Positions 5,963-13,464 of a stretch of 22,534 bases of DNA are shown in pieces. The stretch covers positions 1 to 22,534 of the IMG/VR virus record IMGVR_UViG_3300025138_011200; one strand, 5' to 3'. The notes below the pieces were generated by a model. That model was not told the origin of the DNA and did no database searches. It was given only the letters and a program-made list of their open reading frames with translations. Positions within the stretch are counted from its first letter, which is position 1, and every line of letters begins with the position of its first letter. Origin of the DNA: a virus. The translations under genes were made by a program, and so were the position numbers.

Positions 5963-6938
5963 TTTGGCGAAAAAACTCCCAAAAATAGTAAAGGAAATAA
6001 GAAATAATCCACCTTCACCTGTTAATTATGCATATCAAAAGAATATATCATATTCTCAGATGTCCATATTTAGAGGATGTCCCCATAGGTGGAAACTTCA
6101 GTATAAAGATAAAATTAAACGATTTACATCTTCTATACATACTGTTTTTGGGACTGCTGTTCATGAAGCAATGCAACATTATTTAGATGTAGCATATGAA
6201 AAATCTTTTGCAGCCGCAGATAGAGATATTAACATGGAAGAATATTTCCAAGAAGCATACATAGGTGAATATCAAAAACAATACAAGTCAAACAAATCAG
6301 AACATTTCTCAGATGCATCAGAAATGAGAGAATTTTTTGAAGATGGTGTTGCTATATTAGATTGGTTTAAGAAAAAACGTAGTAGGTATTTTAGTAAAAA
6401 GGGTACATATTTAGTAGGTTGTGAAATACCTATTGTAGTAGCACCAAATAAAATGTTAAATAACGTATTATATATGGGATATCTTGATGTTGTCACATAT
6501 CATGAGGAAACAGAGACGTTTAAAATAATTGACATAAAAACCAGTACTAATGGGTGGAACGACTATGCTAAAAAAGATGAAAATAAACAATTCCAACTAT
6601 TACTTTATAAACAATATTTCTCAGAACAATATGGGATACCCTTAGATAAGATTGAAATTGAATTTTTTATCCTTAAAAGGAAAGTATTAGATCCTGATGA
6701 TGAAAAGCTTATGTCCCCTTATCAAGCTTATAGAGTACAACAGTTTACACCACCAAGTGGTAAAATCAAACTATCAAGAGCAAAAAATGCTATTAATAAT
6801 TTTATCAATGAATGTTTTAATTCAAGTGGAAAAATAAAAGAAGCAGACTATCACAAATCTCCATCTAAATGGAACTGTAATTTCTGTCCTTATAGTAAAG
6901 ATAAAGAATTATGTGGAGCCGGTGAACATTTTTCGTAG
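5943..6938 (+). CDS. PD-(D/E)XK nuclease with Cas4/AddB-like iron-sulfur cysteines
   Basis: This is a 331-residue protein from GTG 5943; TTG 5964, right after the upstream stop and behind GGAAAAAATAG, is an equally plausible start and would remove 7 residues. The opening ISYSQMSIFRGCPHRWKLQY is the RecB/Cas4-type helix with Cys46. GTAVHEAMQ gives the His of motif I (74), GYLDVV the Asp (182), IIDIKTS the Asp197-x-Lys199 catalytic pair, and QFQLLLYKQY the Q-x-x-x-Y helix. The C-terminus has Cys312, Cys315 and Cys324 (CX2CX8C). Together with Cys46 this makes a four-cysteine 'iron staple' as in Cas4 and AddB. It is probably a DNA exonuclease in recombination or repair. No CRISPR elements are near. 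Confidence 0.9.
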   Translation: MINGKNSLAKKLPKIVKEIRNNPPSPVNYAYQKNISYSQMSIFRGCPHRWKLQYKDKIKRFTSSIHTVFGTAVHEAMQHYLDVAYEKSFAAADRDINMEEYFQEAYIGEYQKQYKSNKSEHFSDASEMREFFEDGVAILDWFKKKRSRYFSKKGTYLVGCEIPIVVAPNKMLNNVLYMGYLDVVTYHEETETFKIIDIKTSTNGWNDYAKKDENKQFQLLLYKQYFSEQYGIPLDKIEIEFFILKRKVLDPDDEKLMSPYQAYRVQQFTPPSGKIKLSRAKNAINNFINECFNSSGKIKEADYHKSPSKWNCNFCPYSKDKELCGAGEHFS

Positions 6939-6943
6939 GTTCC

Positions 6944-6973
6944 CATATATGTATATATAATAAATAACGTTTT
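6944..6973 (+). promoter_or_regulatory. AT-rich promoter-like block before the sugar cassette
   Basis: The 49-base gap before the ribbon-helix-helix gene contains CATATATGTATATATAAT and then AAATAACG. Similar CATATA(T/C)(G/T)TATA blocks lie at 399 and 19326. It is the only non-coding gap at the head of the 12-kb cassette, so it is the natural place for its promoter and for binding by the RHH protein encoded next. No experimental support exists in the sequence itself. Confidence 0.35.
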
Positions 6974-6987
6974 AATAAATAGAGATT

Positions 6988-7188
6988 ATGAGTGCAACAA
7001 AAAACCAAACACTAACTAGTGTTAAAGTACAAACACCCCTATTCGAGGAATTTAAAATTGAATGTGTAAAGCGTAAATTTTCATTTCAAAAACTTGCAGA
7101 CCGTGCTCTGTTTTTGTATCTTACAGACGAAGATTTCCGTAAAAAAATTACTAATCAAATTAATCTCGAAATAAAGGACTATGAGTAA
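6988..7188 (+). CDS. Ribbon-helix-helix (Arc/MetJ-type) small DNA-binding protein
   Basis: This 66-residue protein has a short beta-strand (LTSVKVQTPLFEEF), then helix A (FEEFKIECVKRK), a turn (FSFQ) and helix B (KLADRALFLYLTD). That is the classic RHH layout in which dimer strands read the major groove. Length and basic/hydrophobic spacing fit. The gene heads the sugar cassette and overlaps the first glycosyltransferase by 8 bases, so it may regulate its own operon. Small RHH-like proteins of this sort occur in T4-like phages. The family call is by fold pattern; the DNA target is unknown. Confidence 0.72.
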   Translation: MSATKNQTLTSVKVQTPLFEEFKIECVKRKFSFQKLADRALFLYLTDEDFRKKITNQINLEIKDYE

Positions 7189-8629
7189 GAAATTTAAATA
7201 CATCCCTAAGGATAAAAGAAAAAAAATACTTTTAATTTGTGATGATATTAGAGTACATTCTGGAGTAGCCACGGTTGCTAAAGAAATTGTAGTTCACACA
7301 TCAAATCATTTTAATTGGAGTCAAATAGCAGGTGCTATAAAACACCCAGAAAAGGGTAAAGTACTTGATTTATCTAGTGAAACCAATAAAATGGCCGGAA
7401 TTGATGATACTTATGTTAAATTATTCCCAGTAGATGGTTATGGTAATGAACAAATTTTAAGGGATATTATCAAGGTTGAAAAACCAGATGCTATAATGTT
7501 ATTTACAGACCCAAGGTATTTTGATTTTGTCTTTAGAATGGAAGCTGAAATTAGAAAAACATGCCCCATTATTTATCTTAACATTTGGGATGATTTACCA
7601 GCCCCAATGTATAATAGTGCTTTTTATGAAGCTTGTGATCTTTTATTAGGTATTTCAAAACAAACTGTAAACATTAATAAGTTAGTTTTAAAAGATAAAG
7701 AAAAAAATAGATTATTTAGGTATTTACCTCATGGTAAAAATGAAAATATATACTATCCCTTAACACAAGAAGAAAAATCAACTAAAGAATTTAAAGATTT
7801 TAAAAAGAGTTTATTCAAAAATAAAACCCCTAAATTTATTTCTTTCTTTAACTCTCGAAACATTAGAAGAAAACAAATTCCTGATACCCTATTGGCATTT
7901 AGAGAATTTTTATATTCTCTTCCTAAAGAAGAAGCTAAAGACTGTTATCTAGTATTACATACCGAAGCAGTAACTGATCATGGTACTGATTTATATAAAG
8001 TAAGAGAATTTTTGTTTGGTGAAGATTTTGAGGACCAAATTATATTCTCCCATCAAAAATATGATGATAAAGTATTAAATTGGTTATATAATATAGCAGA
8101 TATCCAAATTCTAATTACTTCTAATGAAGGATGGGGATTAACATTAACAGAAGCTATACTATCAGGAACACCTATTATTGCTAACACAACAGGTGGAATG
8201 CAAGATCAAATGAGATTTGTGGATAATAACGGAGAATGGTTTACACCTGATGCTAATGTTCCTTCAAACCATAGAGGCACTTATAAAGAACATGGTGAAT
8301 GGGCTTTTCCAGTATATCCAGCTTCAAGATCAATTCAAGGTTCTCCTCCAACTCCTTATATATTTGACGATAGATGTAAGTGGGAAGATGTTACTGAAAG
8401 ATTAAAAGAGGTATATTCTATAGATAAGGATGAACTTAAAGCCCGAGGATTAAAAGGTAGAGAATGGGCTATAGGAAATGAAGCAGGTTTTACTTCAGGA
8501 CATCAAGCTGAAAGATTTGTAAGTGCTGTTAATGAATTATTTGATACTTGGGTACCAAGAGAAAAATATGAAATAGTAAATGCTAATGAATATAAAGGAA
8601 AATTTTTAAACCATAAAATAATTTATTAA
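7181..8629 (+). CDS. Glycosyltransferase, GT-B fold (GT4-like)
   Basis: This 482-residue protein would transfer a sugar from an NDP-sugar to an unknown acceptor, probably in the cytoplasm. The N-terminal Rossmann half starts KKILLICDDIRVHSGVATVA, with the Gly/Ser-rich acceptor-side loop typical of GT4. The C-terminal half has NEGWGLTLTEAILSGTPIIA, whose Glu316-x7-Glu324 is the GT4 donor-binding motif. Then TTGGMQDQM follows, where family members bind the nucleotide. No signal peptide or membrane segment is visible. It is the first and largest enzyme of the cassette; the stop overlaps the next start by one base. Confidence 0.9.
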   Translation: MSKKFKYIPKDKRKKILLICDDIRVHSGVATVAKEIVVHTSNHFNWSQIAGAIKHPEKGKVLDLSSETNKMAGIDDTYVKLFPVDGYGNEQILRDIIKVEKPDAIMLFTDPRYFDFVFRMEAEIRKTCPIIYLNIWDDLPAPMYNSAFYEACDLLLGISKQTVNINKLVLKDKEKNRLFRYLPHGKNENIYYPLTQEEKSTKEFKDFKKSLFKNKTPKFISFFNSRNIRRKQIPDTLLAFREFLYSLPKEEAKDCYLVLHTEAVTDHGTDLYKVREFLFGEDFEDQIIFSHQKYDDKVLNWLYNIADIQILITSNEGWGLTLTEAILSGTPIIANTTGGMQDQMRFVDNNGEWFTPDANVPSNHRGTYKEHGEWAFPVYPASRSIQGSPPTPYIFDDRCKWEDVTERLKEVYSIDKDELKARGLKGREWAIGNEAGFTSGHQAERFVSAVNELFDTWVPREKYEIVNANEYKGKFLNHKIIY

Positions 8630-9903
8630 TGAGTAAACCAAATTTTGTAATAAGCTGCCCTTTTGATACTTATAGTGGTTATGGAGCGCGCTCAAGAGAT
8701 ATAGTAAAAGCTATAATACAATCAGATAAGTATAATGTAAAATTACTACCCCAAAGATGGGGGTCAACATCCTGGGGATTTTGTGAATCACACCCAGAAT
8801 GGGAATTTTTAAATGATTTAAAAATATTAAAAGTAGAATCCAAACCTGACATTTGGATGCAGATAACTATCCCAAATGAATTTCAAGCTGTTGGTAAGTA
8901 TAATATTGGATGTACCGCAGGAATTGAAGCTGATTTATGTAAACCCGAATGGGTTGAAGGATTAAACAGAATGGATAGAAATTTTGTTTCCTCAAAGTTT
9001 ACAAAAGCAATGTTTGAGTCACAGTCTTTTGAAAAAAAATCAAGACAAACAAACCAAGTTATAGGGAATGTTAAATTAGAAAAACCTATGGATGTTGTTT
9101 TTGAAGGTGTAAATCTAGATATTTATAAACCCTTAAAAAATAGCGAATTAAATACCTTTGATTTTACAAATATTAAAGAGTCATTTTGTTATCTATTTGT
9201 AGGACACTGGATGAAGGCAGATTTTGGACATGATAGAAAAAATGTTAGTTTGTTAGTAAAAGCATTTTATGAAACGTTTAAAAATAAGAAAAAACAACCT
9301 GCATTAATATTAAAATCCTCTACAGGTATAGCAGGTTATATGAGTAGAGATGAGATCTTAGATAAAATCAAACATATCAAAAAATCGGTGGATGGTAAAA
9401 AATTACCTAATGTCTATGTATTAAATGGAGAATTTACAGATTCAGAGATGAATGAGTTGTATAATAATCCTAAAGTAAAAGCCATGGTTAGTTTAACTAA
9501 GGGAGAGGGATTTGGTAGACCATTGTTAGAATTTACAACTTCTGGAAAACCTGTTTTAGCTTCTGGTTGGTCAGGTCATACTGATTTTCTACATAAAGAA
9601 TTTTCAACACTTATTCCTGGACAACTTGAATTAGTTCACCCATCAGCTGCTAATAATTGGTTAGTCCCAGAAGCTAAATGGTTTAAACCAGATACTAGAT
9701 ATATTGGTGGTATGTTTAAAGATATATTTGAAAAATACAAAGACTTTTTAAATAATAGTAAAAGACAAAGATATTATACTGAACAAAATTATAGTTGGAA
9801 TCATATGGAAAAATTAGTTAATCAAATTTTAGATGACAATATACCAGAATTCCCTAAAAAAATGGAGTTAAAACTCCCAGAACTAAATATACCTAAATTA
9901 TGA
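8629..9903 (+). CDS. Glycosyltransferase, GT-B fold (GT4-like)
   Basis: This 424-residue protein opens NFVISCPFDTYSGYGARSRD, a Gly-rich first loop as in GT4 enzymes. The donor site is KGEGFGRPLLEFTTSGKPVLA with Glu293-x7-Glu301. A central YLFVGHWMKADFGHDRKNV segment marks the start of the C-terminal Rossmann domain, and ALILKSSTG follows. It is likely to transfer a hexose or deoxyhexose; donor and acceptor cannot be read from sequence. It is different enough from the preceding glycosyltransferase (only the motif regions look alike) that it is not a recent duplicate. It overlaps the next gene by an ATGA junction. Confidence 0.88.
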   Translation: MSKPNFVISCPFDTYSGYGARSRDIVKAIIQSDKYNVKLLPQRWGSTSWGFCESHPEWEFLNDLKILKVESKPDIWMQITIPNEFQAVGKYNIGCTAGIEADLCKPEWVEGLNRMDRNFVSSKFTKAMFESQSFEKKSRQTNQVIGNVKLEKPMDVVFEGVNLDIYKPLKNSELNTFDFTNIKESFCYLFVGHWMKADFGHDRKNVSLLVKAFYETFKNKKKQPALILKSSTGIAGYMSRDEILDKIKHIKKSVDGKKLPNVYVLNGEFTDSEMNELYNNPKVKAMVSLTKGEGFGRPLLEFTTSGKPVLASGWSGHTDFLHKEFSTLIPGQLELVHPSAANNWLVPEAKWFKPDTRYIGGMFKDIFEKYKDFLNNSKRQRYYTEQNYSWNHMEKLVNQILDDNIPEFPKKMELKLPELNIPKL

Positions 9904-10343
9904 AACACGACTCATTAAAAATATGCACCCGATGTGGTTCAGATGCTTGTTATACTCAAGAAGTAACTAAAGACATTAATATTGAAATGTGTTATGGGTG
10001 TGGTTTCCAAAGTAATAGTATTATTAAAAAAGGAAACGACTTCTTTAACCAACAATTTGAAAACCTCCCTGAATTGTATAAAGAATTAATGGATGAAGAA
10101 GAAGAAACAGGTAAAGTATGGATGCCCACTATTATCAATTTAAAAGATAAAGGTATGGTTTTTGCTGATGGGACAGGTAGAGATAATTGGAGATGGGCTG
10201 CTGTTAAGGCAATACCAGTACTTGAAGAAGAATTAGAAAAATATAAGGGAGAAAAACATAGAGCTGATATGTCTACTATAAAACATTACCAAGAACGTGA
10301 ATTTATAGAAGCACTTTCGTATATTGGAGTATTACCAGAATAA
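9900..10343 (+). CDS. Zinc-ribbon protein of unknown function inside the sugar cassette
   Basis: In this 147-residue protein, ICTRCGSDACY and MCYGCGF supply two CxxC knuckles (N-terminal 35 residues), a probable zinc ribbon. The rest is unlike any enzyme I can name: a helical, acidic stretch (LPELYKELMDEEEETGK), then WMPTIINLKDKGMVFADGTG, then NWRWAAVKAIPVLEEELEKYKG and a C-terminal helix. It is short for an enzyme and carries no obvious glycosyltransferase motif. It is coupled to genes on both sides (4-base overlap upstream, 3-base gap downstream), so it is co-expressed with the sugar genes. Its role there is unknown. Confidence 0.72.
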   Translation: MKHDSLKICTRCGSDACYTQEVTKDINIEMCYGCGFQSNSIIKKGNDFFNQQFENLPELYKELMDEEEETGKVWMPTIINLKDKGMVFADGTGRDNWRWAAVKAIPVLEEELEKYKGEKHRADMSTIKHYQEREFIEALSYIGVLPE

Positions 10344-10346
10344 GAT

Positions 10347-11192
10347 ATGAAAATACTAGTTACAGGGGGAGTTGGTTTTATAGGTACAGCTTTAATTAAA
10401 AAGTTACTAAATGAGGGATATAATGTTCATTCATTAGATAACTATGAAGTTGGGTTAAAAGAAAATGAAGTTGAGGGTTGTAATTACCATGTAGGGGATA
10501 TTGAGAATATTCACCTTATGGATAAAGACTTTGACTTAATATTTCATTTAGCTGCATTATCTAGAATTCAACCCTCATTTAACAACCCAACAGAAACCTT
10601 TAGAGTTAATACTATTGGTACTCAAGATGTATGTGAATTCGCTAGATTATCGGGAGCTAAAGTTATATATGCTGGTTCCTCTTCTAGGTGGCATAACCCA
10701 TACCAATCACCTTATGCCGCGTGTAAACACATGGGAGAAGAAGCATGTAAAATGTATAAAAAAACCTATGGAATTAATATTGAAATAGTTAGATTCTATA
10801 ATGTATATGGACCAGGTGAAATATTAGATGGAGATTGGGCTGCTGTAGTAGGTAAATGGAGACGTCAAGTTAAAAATGGTGAACCTATTACTATTGTTGG
10901 TGATGGAGAGCAACGAAGAGATTTTACATATATAGATGACATAATAGAAGGGTTATGGAAGATTGGAGTTAAGGATATTAAACATGAAGATGCTTGGGAA
11001 TTAGGAACGGGTATGAATTATTCTATTAATGAAGTGTATAATTGGTTTAAAGAAAAATTTGGAGTTGAATCCATTACAATACCAGACCAATCTGGTAATT
11101 ATAGAGAAACTATTCGTGAAAATGATGACAGTTTAAGCAAATTAAATTGGAAACCAACTGATCAATTAAAAAATTATATATTAAATTTATGA
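10347..11192 (+). CDS. NAD-dependent nucleotide-sugar epimerase/dehydratase (extended SDR)
   Basis: This 281-residue protein belongs to the UDP-glucose 4-epimerase-like family. The Rossmann motif TGGVGFIG (6-13) binds NAD. The catalytic triad is visible as SSS (111-113) and Tyr123-x3-Lys127 in SPYAACK. RFYNVYGPG and DGEQRRDFTYIDD are C-terminal substrate-binding blocks of the epimerase family. It is shorter than the usual 310-340 residues, mostly at the C-terminus. It probably interconverts or dehydrates a UDP- or other NDP-sugar for the glycosyltransferases beside it. The exact substrate is not predictable. The start is 3 bases after the previous stop, the end overlaps by 4. Confidence 0.88.
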   Translation: MKILVTGGVGFIGTALIKKLLNEGYNVHSLDNYEVGLKENEVEGCNYHVGDIENIHLMDKDFDLIFHLAALSRIQPSFNNPTETFRVNTIGTQDVCEFARLSGAKVIYAGSSSRWHNPYQSPYAACKHMGEEACKMYKKTYGINIEIVRFYNVYGPGEILDGDWAAVVGKWRRQVKNGEPITIVGDGEQRRDFTYIDDIIEGLWKIGVKDIKHEDAWELGTGMNYSINEVYNWFKEKFGVESITIPDQSGNYRETIRENDDSLSKLNWKPTDQLKNYILNL

Positions 11193-11818
11193 AAATAAGT
11201 TATGCCATAACAGTATGTGATGAATTTCTTGAAATACAGAAACTTCTTTCATTATTATTAAACAATAAAAGACAACAAGATGAAATTGTAGTGTTAGTTG
11301 ATTTAAGTAAAAATGAACCTACATCTGAGTTATTAAACTACCTCCATGAATTAAGTTCTGAAGATTATATCAAATTAATTGAAGATAATTTTAAGGGACA
11401 TTTTGCTGATTGGAAAAATTTATTAACTAAATCATGCAATGGGGATTATATATTTCAAATAGATGCAGATGAAACCCCACATAAAGTATTATTAGGCTAT
11501 CTTCCAGAAATATTAGGAAATAACCCAGATAATGAAGTATATTTAGTCCCTAGAGTAAATACAGTAGAAGGATTAACACCAGAACATATTAATAAATGGA
11601 GATGGGAGGTTAACTCAAAAGGGTGGGTTAACTATCCAGACAATCAATGGAGAATTTGGAAAAACAAACCAGAAATTAAATGGGTTAATAAAGTACATGA
11701 AAAATTAGAGGGGTTTAAAACTTATGCCTCTATTCCTCCTACTGAACAATTATCTCTTTATCATCCGAAAACAATTGATCGTCAAGAAAAACAAAATAAT
11801 TATTATAGTACGTTATGA
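11189..11818 (+). CDS. Glycosyltransferase family 2-like protein (GT-A fold)
   Basis: In this 209-residue protein, ISYAITVCDEFLEIQKLL is a GT2-type first strand and helix, EIVVLVDLSKNEPT the second strand, and DYIFQIDADETP carries the DxD metal site (Asp-Ala-Asp). A tryptophan-rich acceptor region (INKWRWEVNSKGWVNYPDNQWRIW) follows, then WVNKVHEKLEGF, a pattern seen in small GT2 proteins. The length fits a minimal GT-A domain. The acceptor is unknown. It overlaps both neighbours by ATGA-type junctions. Confidence 0.83.
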   Translation: MKISYAITVCDEFLEIQKLLSLLLNNKRQQDEIVVLVDLSKNEPTSELLNYLHELSSEDYIKLIEDNFKGHFADWKNLLTKSCNGDYIFQIDADETPHKVLLGYLPEILGNNPDNEVYLVPRVNTVEGLTPEHINKWRWEVNSKGWVNYPDNQWRIWKNKPEIKWVNKVHEKLEGFKTYASIPPTEQLSLYHPKTIDRQEKQNNYYSTL

Positions 11819-12690
11819 AGATATTATATGTAACCAATTATAATAGTATTGCCAGAGCAAGTGGTGGGTTTATAAATGACTACCAAAATGATTTAGTGTT
11901 TTATGGGTTAAGAGAGTTATATGGGGATGATGTAGTTGATTCTACACAAATAATCTCTCTTTATAAAGAATATGAAAATAAAATAAACCCAAGGCATCTT
12001 TGGGGTGGAATGACTACTTTCTGGCTTATAGGAGAAAATAATATTGATAGAACTAATATTGAACAAAAAATTAAGGATAATTATTATGATTTAATTATTT
12101 ATGGTGCTATCCAACGTTGTAAAGACTATTATGAATTAGTTTCACAACATTATTCTGATGATAAAATAATATTGATCGATGGTAATGATGAAACCAATTT
12201 AGATCCTCTATATAAAAAACACTTATATTTTAAACGTGAATTAATAAAAGAACACCCAAATCTAATTCCAATTACATTCGCAATACCAACATCTAAATTA
12301 TCAAAACCTACTAAAAATAAATCACAAAATTATGCTACATGCATACCAGGCCAACCTGAAACTTATATTTTCAAATCAGAACAACCTTACTACGAAGACT
12401 ATCAAAAGTCATATTATGGAGTTACTATGAAAAAAGCAGGTTGGGATTGTATGAGGCATTACGAAATATTAGGTAATTATTGTATGCCTTATTTTACAGA
12501 TTTAGAAGATTGCCCTAAAGATACTTTATCTCAATTCCCTAAAAAATTACTATTAGAAGCTAAGGAATTAGCTAACAATTTTGATAAACAAAAATATTAT
12601 ATTATATTAGACAAAGTTTTTGAACACACAAAACAACATTTAACTACTAAAAGTTTAGCTGAATATGTTATTAAAAAAAGTTATAAATAA
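11815..12690 (+). CDS. Putative glycosyltransferase-like protein (GT-B type, uncertain)
   Basis: This 291-residue protein starts MKILYVTNYNSIARASGGF, a Rossmann-like first strand plus loop. The middle (YDLIIYGAIQRCKDYYELV, then IILIDGNDETNLDPLY) resembles a second Rossmann domain. A later block, SYYGVTMKKAGWDCMRHYEILGNYCMPYF, with 'GWDCMRHYEI..N..MPYF' and FPKKLLLEA, looks like the nucleotide-sugar side of distant CgeB-type glycosyltransferases. No clean E-x7-E or DxD motif is visible. The assignment rests on this block and on being surrounded by glycosyltransferases. The last 26 bases overlap the next gene. Confidence 0.58.
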   Translation: MKILYVTNYNSIARASGGFINDYQNDLVFYGLRELYGDDVVDSTQIISLYKEYENKINPRHLWGGMTTFWLIGENNIDRTNIEQKIKDNYYDLIIYGAIQRCKDYYELVSQHYSDDKIILIDGNDETNLDPLYKKHLYFKRELIKEHPNLIPITFAIPTSKLSKPTKNKSQNYATCIPGQPETYIFKSEQPYYEDYQKSYYGVTMKKAGWDCMRHYEILGNYCMPYFTDLEDCPKDTLSQFPKKLLLEAKELANNFDKQKYYIILDKVFEHTKQHLTTKSLAEYVIKKSYK

Positions 12691-13456
12691 ATCTTATTAT
12701 GGTACCAGTAATTATATTGGTAACTCAAATGATCTTATAAAATTAGAACAACTTATTTTATACAATTTAAAAGTATTAAAAGAGTATAAAGGTATTATAG
12801 TAGCTACTAATTATAAAGACTTAGGTTTAGCCATTAAAAATGCAGAAATATGGTTAAGGCATTTTCCTGATTGTCATATTATTAATTTGAAAGAAAATAG
12901 GGGACATAATTTTGGAACAGCAGATTTAGATAATGCCTTATTTGATTATTGTAAACAAAATAATATAGAATGGTTATGTAAATCCTCAGGTGATATTATT
13001 CTAGAAACAGGAGTTCTTAATAATGAAATTGAAGAGAGTGATTTTTATTACTTGAATGGGGTTGGTTATGGTGGAATGGTAAAATATGATTTTGATTTGG
13101 ATAGAATTATTAAAGAAGATTTCTACCCACAAACTAATTTATATTTTATAAATGTATCTAAAACTGATTATCTAAATGATAAGGATTATATTAATAAAAC
13201 ATATGATACTATTAAAGATGATTTTGAATATAATGGTAAAATTTGGGAGTATTTTAGTGGTTGGAGTTGTGAGGATTTCTTAAAAAATTGTATCATTAGA
13301 AATAACCTTTCCACGTGTCATTTGGTTTCTCCAAAAAATTATCGTATATTATTGGAATATATAAAGGATTCTCAAATCCATGATTGTAGTCATAAAAACA
13401 TAATGATTGAGAATATTTGTCATTTACACAATGGTGTTAACATAATAAAACTTTAA
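12665..13456 (+). CDS. Unknown protein, possible divergent GT-A glycosyltransferase
   Basis: In this 263-residue protein, strand-helix alternation at the start (IIVATNYKDLGLAIKNAE, then CHIINLKENRGHNFGTADL) and the pattern N-R-G-x-N-x-G-x-x-x-L-x-x-A recall GT2-like enzymes. WLCKSSGDIIL stands where a DxD would be, but only one Asp is present. Later YFSGWSCEDFLKNCII could hold an acceptor-binding loop with an acidic residue. It may be a degenerate or metal-independent relative, or an unrelated protein. The ATG at 12665 lies inside the previous gene (26-base overlap); the next in-frame ATGs are far downstream, so this start is preferred. Confidence 0.55.
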   Translation: MLLKKVINKSYYGTSNYIGNSNDLIKLEQLILYNLKVLKEYKGIIVATNYKDLGLAIKNAEIWLRHFPDCHIINLKENRGHNFGTADLDNALFDYCKQNNIEWLCKSSGDIILETGVLNNEIEESDFYYLNGVGYGGMVKYDFDLDRIIKEDFYPQTNLYFINVSKTDYLNDKDYINKTYDTIKDDFEYNGKIWEYFSGWSCEDFLKNCIIRNNLSTCHLVSPKNYRILLEYIKDSQIHDCSHKNIMIENICHLHNGVNIIKL

Positions 13457-13464
13457 AATTAAAT

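Noticed and set aside
5943-6938. CRISPR-associated Cas4
   Set aside because: The fold and cysteines are Cas4-like, but there are no repeats, Cas1/Cas2 or spacer-like arrays anywhere in the window; similar nucleases are common in T4-like phages.
8217-8405. Second + strand frame within the first glycosyltransferase
   Set aside because: It lies wholly inside the conserved GT4 donor-domain region and has no separate start signal or motif.
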